Shown: positions 9,355-17,155, counted from the first letter of the stretch. The stretch: DNA of 64,000 nucleotides from DAOTYH01 sp034435015 (GCA_034435015.1 DAOTYH010000069.1:50736-114735); one strand, 5' to 3'. Made by a program: numbers and translations. The notes: generated from the letters alone by a model not told the origin.

Positions 9355-10188
9355 ATGGCAACACAGGTTTATACCCAGCAGACAATCCAATTAAAGGATG
9401 AAACATCCGGGCCGAAGGTATGGCTTCCCATGCAAATCGCGTTGCTGACATGGCGCAACTTGGTGACGATCTTTCGCAAGCCGGAGGCACTGTTGCCGCC
9501 GGTAGCGATCAGTGTCTTCTTCCTCATCATCTACCGTTCGACGCTGGGACGGGCGGCAGGTTACATCCCAGATATTGGCGGCAGTTATTTGGGGTTTATT
9601 CTGCCGCTGTCTATTGTCAGTTCATCCCTGTCAGGGGCAGGCGTGGCCGCCCAGAATCTGGTACGTGATATCGAGAAGGGGTACTTTGACAAGCTCCTGC
9701 TGACTCCGGTCAGCCGGTCGGCGCTGTTGCTGGGGCCGATTCTGGCCGGTGCGGTGATCCTTGGCCTGCAGGCCAGTATTGTGACGGGCGTTGGATTAGC
9801 TATGGGCCTGCAACCTGCTACCGGCCTGCCCGGCCTTCTGGCTGTGATCGGGCTGGCCGTACTGCTTGGTACAGGCTTTGCCGGCTTCACCGTCTCGGCG
9901 GCGCTGGGGAGCGGCAATGCGGCGGCCACGCAGGGGGCCAGTTTTATCTTCTTCCCGCTCACTTTTCTGGCCCCTACCTTTGTTCCGCTGAATCTGCTGG
10001 ACGGCTGGCTCAGGACGGCGGCGACCGTTAACCCGATCACGTATGTCATCGAGGCCATGCGGGCGCTGATCAACACCGGCTGGGATGGCGCGGCGCTGGG
10101 AAAGGGTGTGCTGGCCTGTCTGATTCTGGCAACGGCGATGTACGTTCTAGCCTTCTATGCCCTGCGGGTGCGCACCCGACGCACGTAG
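9355..10188 (+). CDS. ABC-2 type exporter permease (DrrB-like)
   Basis: A 277-residue membrane protein with six hydrophobic segments. It carries the ABC-2 hallmarks RDIEKGYFDKLLLTPVSR in the cytosolic loop and FPLTFLAPTFVPL near the C-terminal half, followed by NPITYVIEAMRALI. It pairs with the ATPase 40 bases upstream to form a DrrAB-like exporter. The frame stays open further upstream into the ATPase gene, but the ATG at 9355 is preceded by AGAGG and gives the family's usual N-terminus. Confidence 0.9.
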   Translation: MATQVYTQQTIQLKDETSGPKVWLPMQIALLTWRNLVTIFRKPEALLPPVAISVFFLIIYRSTLGRAAGYIPDIGGSYLGFILPLSIVSSSLSGAGVAAQNLVRDIEKGYFDKLLLTPVSRSALLLGPILAGAVILGLQASIVTGVGLAMGLQPATGLPGLLAVIGLAVLLGTGFAGFTVSAALGSGNAAATQGASFIFFPLTFLAPTFVPLNLLDGWLRTAATVNPITYVIEAMRALINTGWDGAALGKGVLACLILATAMYVLAFYALRVRTRRT

Positions 10189-10222
10189 TCTCAGCTAACA
10201 TACATCCTTAGATCGTCGGGGC

Positions 10223-10255
10223 GACCGCCGGCCTATGGCTGACGGTCGTTCTTCG
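10223..10255 (+). terminator. Terminator of the DrrAB-like operon
   Basis: GACCG/CGGTC and CGGCC/GGCTG stack into a 10-bp stem with one mismatch and a TAT loop (10223-10247), followed by GTTCTTC. It lies 35 bases after the permease stop. Confidence 0.6.
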
Positions 10256-10359
10256 GTCTGAAGGAGAGGGTAGCTGAATCGGTCTGCCCTCATGTCTGCT
10301 TGCCTCCGGATGACCTGATCAATACACTGAAGGGGACATAATCAGTATCCTGATCAGGC

Positions 10360-10620
10360 ATGAACGGGGGGAATATGCGCCCAACGGTGCGGGAGGGGAC
10401 CATTGTCCTGCGTGTGTGGGATAAGGGGCTGACTGAGTTTCAGCAGTCTTTCACTACCATGGATGAGCTGTTCGACCTGTGTCTGCGTGCCGGCGACCCG
10501 GCCGTCGTGGATCGGGTTATTTTGCGCGGGACGGATGAGCAGGGTGAGATGCGCACCCTGATCTTCACCTTTCAGTCTGTATCCGGTGTAGAGGGCGGAA
10601 CACCGTTAGAGCAGGGCTGA
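10360..10620 (+). CDS. Small hypothetical protein
   Basis: An 86-residue soluble protein of mixed charge with no family I recognise. It has no signal peptide, membrane helix or cysteine cluster; the middle part (FTTMDELFDLCLRAGDPAVV) looks helical and the ends look beta-rich. Two starts are possible: the ATG at 10360, and an in-frame ATG at 10375 with a purine-rich GGGGGGAA just before it. It ends one base before the stop of the convergent histidine kinase gene. Coding is supported by the open frame and the plausible ribosome site only, so it may not be real. Confidence 0.45.
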   Translation: MNGGNMRPTVREGTIVLRVWDKGLTEFQQSFTTMDELFDLCLRAGDPAVVDRVILRGTDEQGEMRTLIFTFQSVSGVEGGTPLEQG

Positions 10621-10621
10621 G

Positions 10622-11947
10622 CTACTCTGGCAGGGGGCCTGTTCCCTCGATGGGGGCTGAAGGCAGTGTGCCGGTTGAGCGGGGGTGTGCCAGCGGGAGG
10701 GCAAGTGTGAAAGTGCTCCCCTGCCCCAGGCCGGCACTCTCGGCCCAGATGCGCCCCCCCTGCCGTTCGATGATCGCTTTGGCGATGCTCAACCCCAGCC
10801 CCAGCCCGCCCTGATGCCGGGTCAGGGGGTCTTCTACCTGATAGAATTGTTCGAAGATGCGTTCTAACTGATCAGGCCGCATACCGACGCCGTTATCTCG
10901 TACCTCAACCCATACCTCTCTGGGCCGCTCTTCAACTGAGATCACGATCTTGCCGCCGGCGGGCGTGAACTTGATCGCGTTGTTGACGATGTTGGTCAGT
11001 GCCAGCTCAGTCTTGCCGCGGTCAACCTTCACCTCGATGGGGTGGGGCGGGCGGTTGCACAGCATGTCCTGTCCTTTGGCTTGAGCCAGCGAGATGGCAT
11101 CGGTGTAGACGGCATCCAGAATCTCGTTCAGCATGACCGGCTGTAGTTTCAGCTCTGATTCGTCAACTTGCACATAGCGCAGGTTGGTCATTCCCTCGAT
11201 TAGATTGCGCATGTGCAGTGCACTGTTGAGGACAGCCTCCGCATGGGCGACGGCCTCCTGATCCTGTATATCCTCCTTCAAGAAGGAGGCATACCCCAGA
11301 ATCATGGCCAGCGGGGTGCGCAATTCATGGGAGGCAATCGAGATGAAATCGTTCTTCAGCTTGTGTAACCTGTCAAGGTCTTCGTAGGCCTTATGCAGGG
11401 CGGCGATGAGCTGGGCGTTCTCAATGGCTACCGCCGCCTGAGAGGCCAGTATGGTGATGTGCCGTGTATCATCCTCGTCGAAACGCCCCTCGTGTTTGTT
11501 CAGCACTTCCAGCACCCCGACCAGCTTATCCTTAATCCGCATGGGGACACCCAAGATCGAGCGGGTGTAGAAATCTATCTTCTCATCTACCTGCCCGAAG
11601 TGGCGCGGGTCGCTGTGCGCATCGTCAATGATGAGGGCGCGGTTCTCCATGATGATCGTGCCGGCGATACTGCCCTCGATAGGCACAATCATCCCAATTA
11701 GGTTCTTGGCGGCTGAGCCGGTAGCGGCCGCAAAGCGTAACTCTCCGCTGTTTTTATCCACCAGCAGGATCGAGGCGGCCTCGGCGCCGGTGATCTCAGT
11801 AGCAGACTCCATGATGTACTGAAGGAGCGGCTGGAGCTTGAGCGTTGAGTTCATCACGAGGCTGACCTCAACCAGGCGGTTGAGGGCGTTGATTTTACGT
11901 TCCAGCCCCAAGGGACTGGCTGTTAGTGGTGTTCCCTGAGCAGACAT
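10622..11947 (-). CDS. GAF-domain sensor histidine kinase
   Basis: A 441-residue cytoplasmic kinase. A GAF domain covers about residues 30-180 (LQYIMESATEITGAEAASIL; AIENAQLIAAL), a HisKA domain about 200-265 with the phosphoacceptor His in FISIASHELRTPL, and a HATPase_c domain about 310-425 with N box NIVNNAIKFTPAGG, G1 DNGVGM and G2 GGLGLGLSIAK. No membrane segment is present. No response regulator is adjacent, so the partner is elsewhere. I used the ATG at 11947 (MSAQGTP); the frame continues to 11974. The gene is monocistronic and convergent with the small gene at 10360. Confidence 0.88.
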   Translation of the reverse strand: MSAQGTPLTASPLGLERKINALNRLVEVSLVMNSTLKLQPLLQYIMESATEITGAEAASILLVDKNSGELRFAAATGSAAKNLIGMIVPIEGSIAGTIIMENRALIIDDAHSDPRHFGQVDEKIDFYTRSILGVPMRIKDKLVGVLEVLNKHEGRFDEDDTRHITILASQAAVAIENAQLIAALHKAYEDLDRLHKLKNDFISIASHELRTPLAMILGYASFLKEDIQDQEAVAHAEAVLNSALHMRNLIEGMTNLRYVQVDESELKLQPVMLNEILDAVYTDAISLAQAKGQDMLCNRPPHPIEVKVDRGKTELALTNIVNNAIKFTPAGGKIVISVEERPREVWVEVRDNGVGMRPDQLERIFEQFYQVEDPLTRHQGGLGLGLSIAKAIIERQGGRIWAESAGLGQGSTFTLALPLAHPRSTGTLPSAPIEGTGPLPE

Positions 11948-12134
11948 GGCGCACCGCCTCATATGGCCTGACACAGCACGGGATGACCCTGTTGCAACTG
12001 TACATCACATTAGCAGGCGGCGCAATGGAGGTGAGTGTGAAAGTCAGCGGCTTGTGTCCCCTGTCAACCGTGCCGGTAAAAGATAAAATAGGGACCACAG
12101 CCATATCATCGAGGGCAAGGAGGAGAAACGACAT

Positions 12135-12572
12135 ATGCCAGTTCCCTATGTTTATGTGGCCGGCCCGCTCTTTAACTCTCATGAACGTGAATACATTGAA
12201 CGGATTGCCGCCGCGCTGGAGGCCGCCGGTTACAGAACCTTTGTGCCGCACCGGGACGGCGATCATCCCGCACCTGAAAACGAGACGCCGGAGGAGCGCT
12301 TTCACCGTATCTTCCACACCGACCTGAATGCCATGATACAGGCCGACTTTGCCACTGCCCTGTTGACAGGCGCTGATACTGACTCAGGCACAGCCGCCGA
12401 AGTGGGCTGGATGGCCGCTATGGGGAAGCCGGTTTACGGCATTACAGATGACTTCCGTAAGCCGCTGAACATTATGCTGTGGGGCTTCTGCAGAGAGGGC
12501 AAACTAGTTGCCCGCACCATTGATGAGTTGATCGAAATGGTCAAGAAATATTCCCCAATCACGGAGAGTTGA
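12135..12572 (+). CDS. Nucleoside 2-deoxyribosyltransferase-like protein
   Basis: A 145-residue protein of the nucleoside 2-deoxyribosyltransferase family. The N-terminus VYVAGPLFNSHEREYIERI has the family's first strand and Gly-Pro, LNAMIQADFATALLTGAD the middle acidic element, and DSGTAAEVGWMAAMGKPVY the segment with the nucleophilic Glu. Family members exchange the base of deoxynucleosides or hydrolyse deoxynucleotides; which reaction applies is not visible. The AGGAG ribosome site sits about 10 nt before the ATG. It stands alone just before the tRNA-Sec gene. Confidence 0.82.
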   Translation: MPVPYVYVAGPLFNSHEREYIERIAAALEAAGYRTFVPHRDGDHPAPENETPEERFHRIFHTDLNAMIQADFATALLTGADTDSGTAAEVGWMAAMGKPVYGITDDFRKPLNIMLWGFCREGKLVARTIDELIEMVKKYSPITES

Positions 12573-12623
12573 AGCCGCACGCCCCGCATTGACTCCGCAT
12601 CCATATCGGGCTATTCTTTACGT

Positions 12624-12717
12624 GGGGGTGGTTCGGTCCCGGTGGACTGCGCGGTCTTCAAAATCGTTGGTGGGTTGTGGAACAAGCCACGGTGGGTTCG
12701 ACTCCCATCCACCCCCG
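12624..12717 (+). tRNA. selC: tRNA-Sec (anticodon TCA)
   Basis: A 94-nt tRNA with selenocysteine-specific features. The acceptor stem is 8 bp and perfect (GGGGGTGG with CCACCCCC), the D stem is 6 bp with a 4-nt loop (CGGTCC, GGACTG), the anticodon loop is CTTCAAA giving UCA, the extra arm is long (about 8 bp with one mismatch around a TGGAA loop), and the T arm is 5 bp with loop TTCGACT. The discriminator is G and the 3' CCA is not encoded (CCT follows). Its presence implies that the organism translates UGA as selenocysteine; selA, selB and selD are not in this window. Confidence 0.93.
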
Positions 12718-12858
12718 CCTCCGAGTGCTATCTCGAACCAGCAATGGTTTAGGGATGGCACTCTTGATTCCCCGCCGGGCGACCTGACGGCTGACAGGTG
12801 ATCATTGTCACCCTATAGTTGTGATCTTCCTCGTAGTGAAGTATCGCTGGAAGATATA

Positions 12859-12893
12859 TTCTCATGGTGAATGTGTATTCGTATAGTTGAATA
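12859..12893 (+). promoter_or_regulatory. Promoter with overlapping dyad for the ars-type cluster
   Basis: TTCTCA (12859-12864) and TATAGT (12882-12887) are 17 nt apart. The dyad TATTC-N8-GAATA (12876-12893) covers the -10 element, the usual place for an ArsR/SmtB operator that blocks polymerase. A related arrangement of TATTCG and TATAGTTCGA recurs before the ArsP-like gene at 13932-13958. Autoregulation by the ArsR protein is inferred. Confidence 0.5.
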
Positions 12894-12904
12894 AGGTTTG
12901 GCCC

Positions 12905-13357
12905 ATGGAAGGCTATGACGCTCTGGCGAAGGTGATGAAGGCACTGGCTCATCCGGCGAGGCTGAAAATCCTCCGGGTGCTTCAGACACATGGGGAAGCC
13001 TGTGTATGTCACCTTGAAGCTGTGCTGGGATACCGGCAGGCTTACATCTCTCAACAGCTCATGCGTTTGCGTGAGGCCGGCCTTGTCATGGATCGGCGTG
13101 AGGGGATGAATGTGTTCTACACGCTGGCAGATGAAGCCATTGTACGGATGCTGGATGTCGCTCAGGAGACTGTCAGCACGCTGGCCAAGGCAAAAGGCAG
13201 GAAGGTAGAGCTCTTTGTGCCACCTGAAGGCTCTGCGGTGAACTGTTCTTGCCCCCACTGCCGTCCGCAACTGGACGGCCTAATTGCACCGCCGTATGCC
13301 AGCACAGCGCCGCGTGCCCGCGTTGGAATTGGGAAGACAAACAAAGCAGAGGTATAG
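12905..13357 (+). CDS. arsR: ArsR/SmtB-family metalloregulator
   Basis: A 150-residue winged-helix repressor. The core (about residues 8-95) has LAHPARLKILRVLQ, the metal-binding ACVCHLEAVLG segment that corresponds to the arsenite-sensing ELCVCDL motif, the recognition helix QAYISQQLMRLREAGLV and the wing RREGMNVFYTL. The tail carries a Cys cluster (NCSCPHC) that may add metal ligands. The ATG at 12905 follows AAGG; an in-frame TTG at 12887 would fall inside the -10 element. It heads an arsenic-type cluster and should repress it until As(III) binds. Confidence 0.9.
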   Translation: MEGYDALAKVMKALAHPARLKILRVLQTHGEACVCHLEAVLGYRQAYISQQLMRLREAGLVMDRREGMNVFYTLADEAIVRMLDVAQETVSTLAKAKGRKVELFVPPEGSAVNCSCPHCRPQLDGLIAPPYASTAPRARVGIGKTNKAEV

Positions 13358-13360
13358 GCA

Positions 13361-13885
13361 ATGACCCCATCAAGCAAGGCTCCTGTCGCTGGCTGTTCAT
13401 GTACCTCAGACCCGTTTGCTGACTTGCCCCCAGAGCTTCGCCCGAGCGGGGGTGACGAGGCGGAGAAACGACAGCGGTTTGGCTTAAGAAAGGTTACCTG
13501 CCCCGGTTGCGGGATGGTCTATACCACCAATCGAGCTACCGATCTGTGCATGGATTGCGAAAGAAAAGGAGTGAAAATAGCTCCTCCAGTTGCTGAGCCG
13601 AAGGGGAAGGTCAATATGCTTACTGTGAAAGTTCTTGGGCCGGGTTGTTCAAAGTGCGAGTTTCTTGAAGAGCGTACACGGCAGGCCCTCGACAAGATCA
13701 AGGCCGAGTATCCGGATGTGGAGGCTACCATTGAGAAGATAGGTGATATAGAAGTGTTCATGCAGTATGGATTGCTCACAACGCCGGGGCTGGTGATCAA
13801 CGACCGGTTGGTGTGTGCCGGCAGGGTGGCCTCGACTAACACTATCGTGGACTGGATGCGGGAAGCTCTCAGTGACCATTCTTAG
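13361..13885 (+). CDS. Zinc-ribbon / thioredoxin-fold fusion protein
   Basis: A 174-residue protein in two parts. Residues 1-75 carry a GCSC pair and a zinc-ribbon-like CPGCGMVYTTNRATDLCMDC. Residues about 86-174 are a small thioredoxin-fold domain of the redox-active disulfide protein 2 type (VKVLGPGCSKCEF with CxxC, then TTPGLVINDRLVCAGR). An internal in-frame ATG at 13616 has GGGGAAGG before it and would give the thioredoxin part alone; the gene at 15524 encodes just such a stand-alone protein. It follows arsR by 3 bases and is probably an electron or metal donor for arsenic handling; the substrate is unknown. Confidence 0.78.
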   Translation: MTPSSKAPVAGCSCTSDPFADLPPELRPSGGDEAEKRQRFGLRKVTCPGCGMVYTTNRATDLCMDCERKGVKIAPPVAEPKGKVNMLTVKVLGPGCSKCEFLEERTRQALDKIKAEYPDVEATIEKIGDIEVFMQYGLLTTPGLVINDRLVCAGRVASTNTIVDWMREALSDHS

Positions 13886-13894
13886 GAATTGGCT

Positions 13895-13919
13895 GAGCGC
13901 CTATATAGGGCGCTCTTTT
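13895..13919 (+). terminator. Intrinsic terminator after the zinc-ribbon/thioredoxin gene
   Basis: GAGCGCC (13895-13901) pairs with GGCGCTC (13909-13915) around a 7-nt loop and is followed by TTTT. It may attenuate transcription between arsR and the ArsP-like gene. Confidence 0.75.
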
Positions 13920-13931
13920 GGCGGTACACCA

Positions 13932-13958
13932 TATTCGAAAAACTAGATATAGTTCGAG
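13932..13958 (+). promoter_or_regulatory. Candidate ArsR operator upstream of the ArsP-like gene
   Basis: TATTCGAA and TATAGTTCGA flank a short spacer (inverted halves TCGAA and TTCGA, 13 nt apart). TATAGT (13948-13953) could be the -10 element. The same TATTCG and TATAGTT words occur in the arsR promoter, so a shared repressor is likely, though binding is not shown. Confidence 0.4.
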
Positions 13959-13968
13959 GAGATAGAGA

Positions 13969-15447
13969 ATGATAGCGGAATTTGCCTTGCGTCTGCTACA
14001 AGGCGGGCTGGGTAATCTGGCGGCCTATTTGGCCGCCCATGTCCTGCTGTGCCTAGTGCCGGCTTTCTATATCGCCGGCGCGATGACGGCCTTGATCCCC
14101 AAGGAGTCAGTAACCCGCTTCCTGGGGCGCAACACCCCTAAGTTCATCTCTTACCCGGCGGCGGCGCTGGCGGGGTCGGTGCTGGCGGTTTGCTCATGTA
14201 CCATCGTGCCGCTGTTTGCCGGCATTTACAAGAAGGGGGCAGGGATCGGCCCGGCCATCACCTTCTTGTTCTTTGCTCCGGCGGCTAATGTACTGGCGCT
14301 GGTCTATACCGGCGGTGTGATTGGCGTTGATTTGGCCTTTGCCCGCCTGTTCCTCTCGCTCGCCTTCGGGATCGGGATCGGCATGATCATGGCGCTCATT
14401 TTCCGCAAAGAGGATATTGCGCACGATCAGGCCACCGATGCCCTGTTTGCCGGTCAGAGCAAGAAGGGGATGAAGCGGGCGGCCTTGATCTTCTTGCTGG
14501 TGCTGGTGGCGTTGCTGCTGTCGGGAACGTTGAAGATCGGCCTGCTCACCAACTCCTACGGGCAGGTGACAGTGCCCGTGGCCGGTGTGGATCACTTCCA
14601 GGGGGTGCTGGATCAACTAGTGCCGCACGATATGAGCCGGGGCGAAGAAGGGCTGGCTGTGCAAGGGGTGATCCTGATTGGCCTGCTGGCGCTCATTGGC
14701 CTGTCTGCATGGAAGGGCCTGGAAAATGTCTTCGAGGGCTTCAATGCTTGGACGTGGGCGGCATTGGGACTGACAGCGTTAACACTGCTGGTTGCCGCGC
14801 TCGGTATGCAGGCACAGCCTGAGGGGTTGGTGATCCGTTTTACCGGCAAGTTCTTTGGGGTGATACTGGCCCTGCTGGTGCTGTTCTACATCGGGTGGAA
14901 GCATCTGAACTTTGAGGAACTGAGCGACTGGCTGTGGGAGTCGTGGCGTTTTGTCAAGCAGATCTTTCCGCTGTTGGTGGTCGGCGTGTTTGCTGTGGGC
15001 GTCATCCGTGTGCTGGTCCGCCCGGAGTGGATCGAAACGCTGGCCGGCCAAAACACGCTGTTGGGCAATCTGGCGGGCGTGGTGTTTGGCGTCTTTATGT
15101 ACTTCCCGACGTTGGTGGAAGTGCCCATTGCTAACATGTTCCTCAGCTTAGGGATGCATCGCGGCCCCCTGCTGGCCTACTTGATGGCCGACCCGGAGCT
15201 GAGCCTGCAAAGCATCCTGATCCTCATCCCGATCATTGGCCGGCTGAAAGCCTGGACTTATGTGGGGTGGGTAGCGCTGTTCAGCACACTGGCCGGGTTG
15301 ATCTATGGCTTTTGGATAGATGGTGTCAGCATCTGGCTGATCGCGGCGGGCGTGATCGCCCTGCTGGCCGTGCTGGCAGTCGGGTTATGGCTGGCCAGCC
15401 GGCGCAGTCGTTTAGCGGCTGTCACTCAGCCCGCTGGGCAGGACTAG
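13969..15447 (+). CDS. arsP: ArsP-like permease (DUF318 / SO_0444 family)
   Basis: A 492-residue membrane protein with about ten hydrophobic segments and two copies of the permease half-domain (about residues 25-155 and 320-440). The first copy has the family mark SVLAVCSCTIVPLFAGIYKKG with adjacent cysteines; the second has VVFGVFMYFPTLVEVPI. Such permeases export trivalent organoarsenicals (ArsP) or metal ions (SO_0444). A thioredoxin-like gene lies on each side, and arsR is upstream, which favours arsenic. Ribosome site GAGGAG is 7 nt before the ATG. The substrate is an inference from context. Confidence 0.8.
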   Translation: MIAEFALRLLQGGLGNLAAYLAAHVLLCLVPAFYIAGAMTALIPKESVTRFLGRNTPKFISYPAAALAGSVLAVCSCTIVPLFAGIYKKGAGIGPAITFLFFAPAANVLALVYTGGVIGVDLAFARLFLSLAFGIGIGMIMALIFRKEDIAHDQATDALFAGQSKKGMKRAALIFLLVLVALLLSGTLKIGLLTNSYGQVTVPVAGVDHFQGVLDQLVPHDMSRGEEGLAVQGVILIGLLALIGLSAWKGLENVFEGFNAWTWAALGLTALTLLVAALGMQAQPEGLVIRFTGKFFGVILALLVLFYIGWKHLNFEELSDWLWESWRFVKQIFPLLVVGVFAVGVIRVLVRPEWIETLAGQNTLLGNLAGVVFGVFMYFPTLVEVPIANMFLSLGMHRGPLLAYLMADPELSLQSILILIPIIGRLKAWTYVGWVALFSTLAGLIYGFWIDGVSIWLIAAGVIALLAVLAVGLWLASRRSRLAAVTQPAGQD

Positions 15448-15523
15448 CTGGAAACAATATTTCTGTCCTGAGAACAACGTGTGTAAAATGGGGTTGATTC
15501 CAAATTCAAATCGAGGAGAGTTT

Positions 15524-15778
15524 ATGCTTACCATTAAGATTCTGGGTACGGGTTGCCCTAATTGCAAGAAAGTTGAGGAGGTAGCCCGGAGGGCAGTTGC
15601 CAGTCTGAGCATCCCCGCTCAGTTCGAGAAGGTGACCAGCATGGCTGACATCATGGCTTATGACATTCTGGCTACGCCGGGACTGGTGATCAATGAGCGG
15701 GTAGTCTGTTCGGGCCGTATCCCGACCGAAGCTGAGGTGACTACGTGGCTGGCAGATGCGCTTGAGTCAGCCGGGTAA
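15524..15778 (+). CDS. Redox-active disulfide protein 2 (small thioredoxin fold)
   Basis: An 84-residue stand-alone thioredoxin-fold protein. It has the CPNC redox motif near residues 10-13 (ILGTGCPNCKK), the cis-Pro segment ATPGLVINERVVCSGR and a third Cys in that segment. It is homologous to the second half of the fusion protein at 13361. Proteins like this are often next to DUF318 permeases and ArsR regulators, and may pass electrons to the permease or reduce an arsenic species. The ATG at 15524 has GAGGAG before it. It follows the ArsP-like gene after 76 bases with its own possible promoter. Confidence 0.85.
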   Translation: MLTIKILGTGCPNCKKVEEVARRAVASLSIPAQFEKVTSMADIMAYDILATPGLVINERVVCSGRIPTEAEVTTWLADALESAG

Positions 15779-15824
15779 CCTCTGAACAGGGCAGGTTGTC
15801 CAATTATTCAGCCGTTCGCGGATG

Positions 15825-15844
15825 GGGCATCCTAAGGGATGCCC
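15825..15844 (+). terminator. Hairpin before the NifX-like gene
   Basis: GGGCATCC (15825-15832) and GGATGCCC (15837-15844) form a perfect 8-bp stem with a TAAG loop. Only a short T-poor tail (TGTCC) follows, so it may be an attenuator or a leader structure rather than a full terminator. Confidence 0.45.
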
Positions 15845-15876
15845 TGTCCACTGAGCTGTGTAACAGAGAGAAAGAA

Positions 15877-16281
15877 ATGAAAATAGCCGCTGTAACCGAT
15901 GATGGGATCACCATCAGCCGGCACTTTGGCCGGGCGCAGTACTACGTTGTGATCACAGTCGAGGATGGCAAGATCGTTTCACGTGAGATGCGTGATAAGA
16001 TGGGACATGCCCAGTTTGCTGGACAGCATGAGGAGCACGCGCGTGAGCCTGACCCGCGCGGGCACGGCTTTGACCCTGCCGCCCAGAATCGTCATGCCCG
16101 TATGGCCGCCGCTATTGCGGATTGCCAAGTCCTGCTTGCGGGCGGTATGGGGATGGGGGCTTACGAAAGTATGCGTCAGGCGGGTATTCGTCCTATTCTT
16201 GCCGATGTGGCTGTGATTGATGAAGCCGTGCAGGCTTACCTTGACGGGACTCTGGTTGACCATACTGAGCTGTTACATTGA
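15877..16281 (+). CDS. NifX/NifB-type dinitrogenase cofactor-family protein
   Basis: A 134-residue protein of the NifX/NifB C-terminal family (PF02579). The N-terminus KIAAVTDDGITISRHFGRAQYY and the middle LLAGGMGMGAYESMRQAGIRPI are family marks. The loop between them is rich in His, Asp and Glu (AQFAGQHEEHAREPDPRGHG) and could bind metal. In nitrogen fixers the family carries iron-molybdenum cofactor precursors, but no nif gene is present here, and such proteins also occur in non-fixing organisms beside metal and Fe-S genes. The ATG at 15877 follows GAGAGAAAG. Its partner is probably among the neighbouring small redox genes. Confidence 0.82.
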   Translation: MKIAAVTDDGITISRHFGRAQYYVVITVEDGKIVSREMRDKMGHAQFAGQHEEHAREPDPRGHGFDPAAQNRHARMAAAIADCQVLLAGGMGMGAYESMRQAGIRPILADVAVIDEAVQAYLDGTLVDHTELLH

Positions 16282-16379
16282 TGGCAGGATTCCTCCCGTG
16301 CCCTGCTTGGGTTCTGTGCGATCTGTTCTGCTCGATGAGGGCGTTCGGCGGGAGGGTGACTGAGAAGGGCGGTACGAGC

Positions 16380-16592
16380 ATGAAGAAAGGCATCCAGCTT
16401 TGTCTTGAAGATGAGGAGCTGATTGAGCTGGTGCGTATTTTGGTTGATGAAGATGCCGAGGCGGCATTGGCCTTCCTGAAGAAGCATTTCAAGAGTAAAG
16501 CCCGTGAGTTGCTGGAGGGCGGTTGTAAGGTCCTGATCGAGGTCCCCGGCGCGGGAATCCAGCAGGTGAGCGGTAACATCTTCAAGAAGTGA
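16380..16592 (+). CDS. Small conserved-looking protein of unknown function
   Basis: A 70-residue acidic-to-basic protein (starts MKKGIQLCLEDEELIELVR) with no signal peptide or membrane helix. The first 45 residues look helical and the end looks like a short beta-turn region (VLIEVPGAGIQQVSGN). It has two cysteines. I do not recognise a family. It lies 98 bases after the NifX-like gene and 9 bases before the Fe-S protein gene, so it is likely co-transcribed with them. The frame stays open upstream to 16278, but a GGGCGG-containing stretch precedes the ATG at 16380. Confidence 0.6.
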   Translation: MKKGIQLCLEDEELIELVRILVDEDAEAALAFLKKHFKSKARELLEGGCKVLIEVPGAGIQQVSGNIFKK

Positions 16593-16601
16593 AAGGGTAT
16601 C

Positions 16602-17117
16602 ATGTATCTGAGCGCCATCACGTTGACCCGTACTTTGCCCTGTCTGGCTGAGCCGGGCAAGATCATCGTCGTTGGGAAGCCGTCCAGCCCGTTAAATGAG
16701 GTAATCCCTTATCTGGCGGCATTGCCGGACGTGATCGCTTTTAACCCGGATTCTCTCACCGTCACCTTCCGCCGCCCGCGGGGTTTTCTGACTGTGTACA
16801 CCGATAAGGTGTACATCACTCAGGTTGCAGACACTGAGGAGGGGCTGGCGCTGTTGGCGGCGCTGAAGGATGCCGTCAATGCTACGTGGGAGCACCGCGA
16901 CCGGCTGACGGCTGTGACTCAGCGCCGCCATACCCCGCGTCCTCTTGATGTCTATACGCTGTTACCGCAGACCAACTGCAAGCAGTGCGGTGAGGCAACC
17001 TGCATGGCCTTTGCGTTTGCACTGCTCCAGCATAGAAGGGGGTTGGACGAATGCCTTCCTCTACAGGGCGATCATGCTCTTGCTGACCGCCGCGCCGCGT
17101 TAGAAGCTATGCTATGA
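16602..17117 (+). CDS. Fe-S protein with a CdhD-type 4Fe-4S motif
   Basis: A 171-residue protein. The first 105 residues have an unassigned alpha/beta fold. The C-terminus carries TNCKQCGEATCMAFAFALL plus a distal Cys in GLDECLPLQG, a C-x2-C-x4-C-x16-C arrangement as in the PF04060 Fe-S domain of corrinoid iron-sulfur proteins and RnfB-like proteins. No acetyl-CoA pathway gene is nearby. Position between the NifX-like/small genes and Acr3 suggests a redox or metal-handling role in the arsenic cluster. This is an inference; the protein has no known function that I can name. Confidence 0.72.
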   Translation: MYLSAITLTRTLPCLAEPGKIIVVGKPSSPLNEVIPYLAALPDVIAFNPDSLTVTFRRPRGFLTVYTDKVYITQVADTEEGLALLAALKDAVNATWEHRDRLTAVTQRRHTPRPLDVYTLLPQTNCKQCGEATCMAFAFALLQHRRGLDECLPLQGDHALADRRAALEAML

Positions 17118-17155
17118 GCGGGGTGCCCCACATCGTTATCAAGCATTCTCGGTAA

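Noticed and set aside
12624..12717. A tRNA-like pseudogene, because the extra arm has one mismatch and CCA is not encoded
   Set aside because: All stems and the UCA anticodon fit tRNA-Sec, and non-encoded CCA is also seen in the tRNA-Ser gene at 60410.
15877..16281. A nitrogenase cofactor gene (nifX) indicating nitrogen fixation
   Set aside because: No nifHDK, nifB or nifEN is present, and the family also occurs in non-fixing organisms.
16278..16379. An N-terminal extension of the small unknown protein at 16380
   Set aside because: The upstream in-frame part has no family resemblance, and the ATG at 16380 starts a more typical N-terminus.
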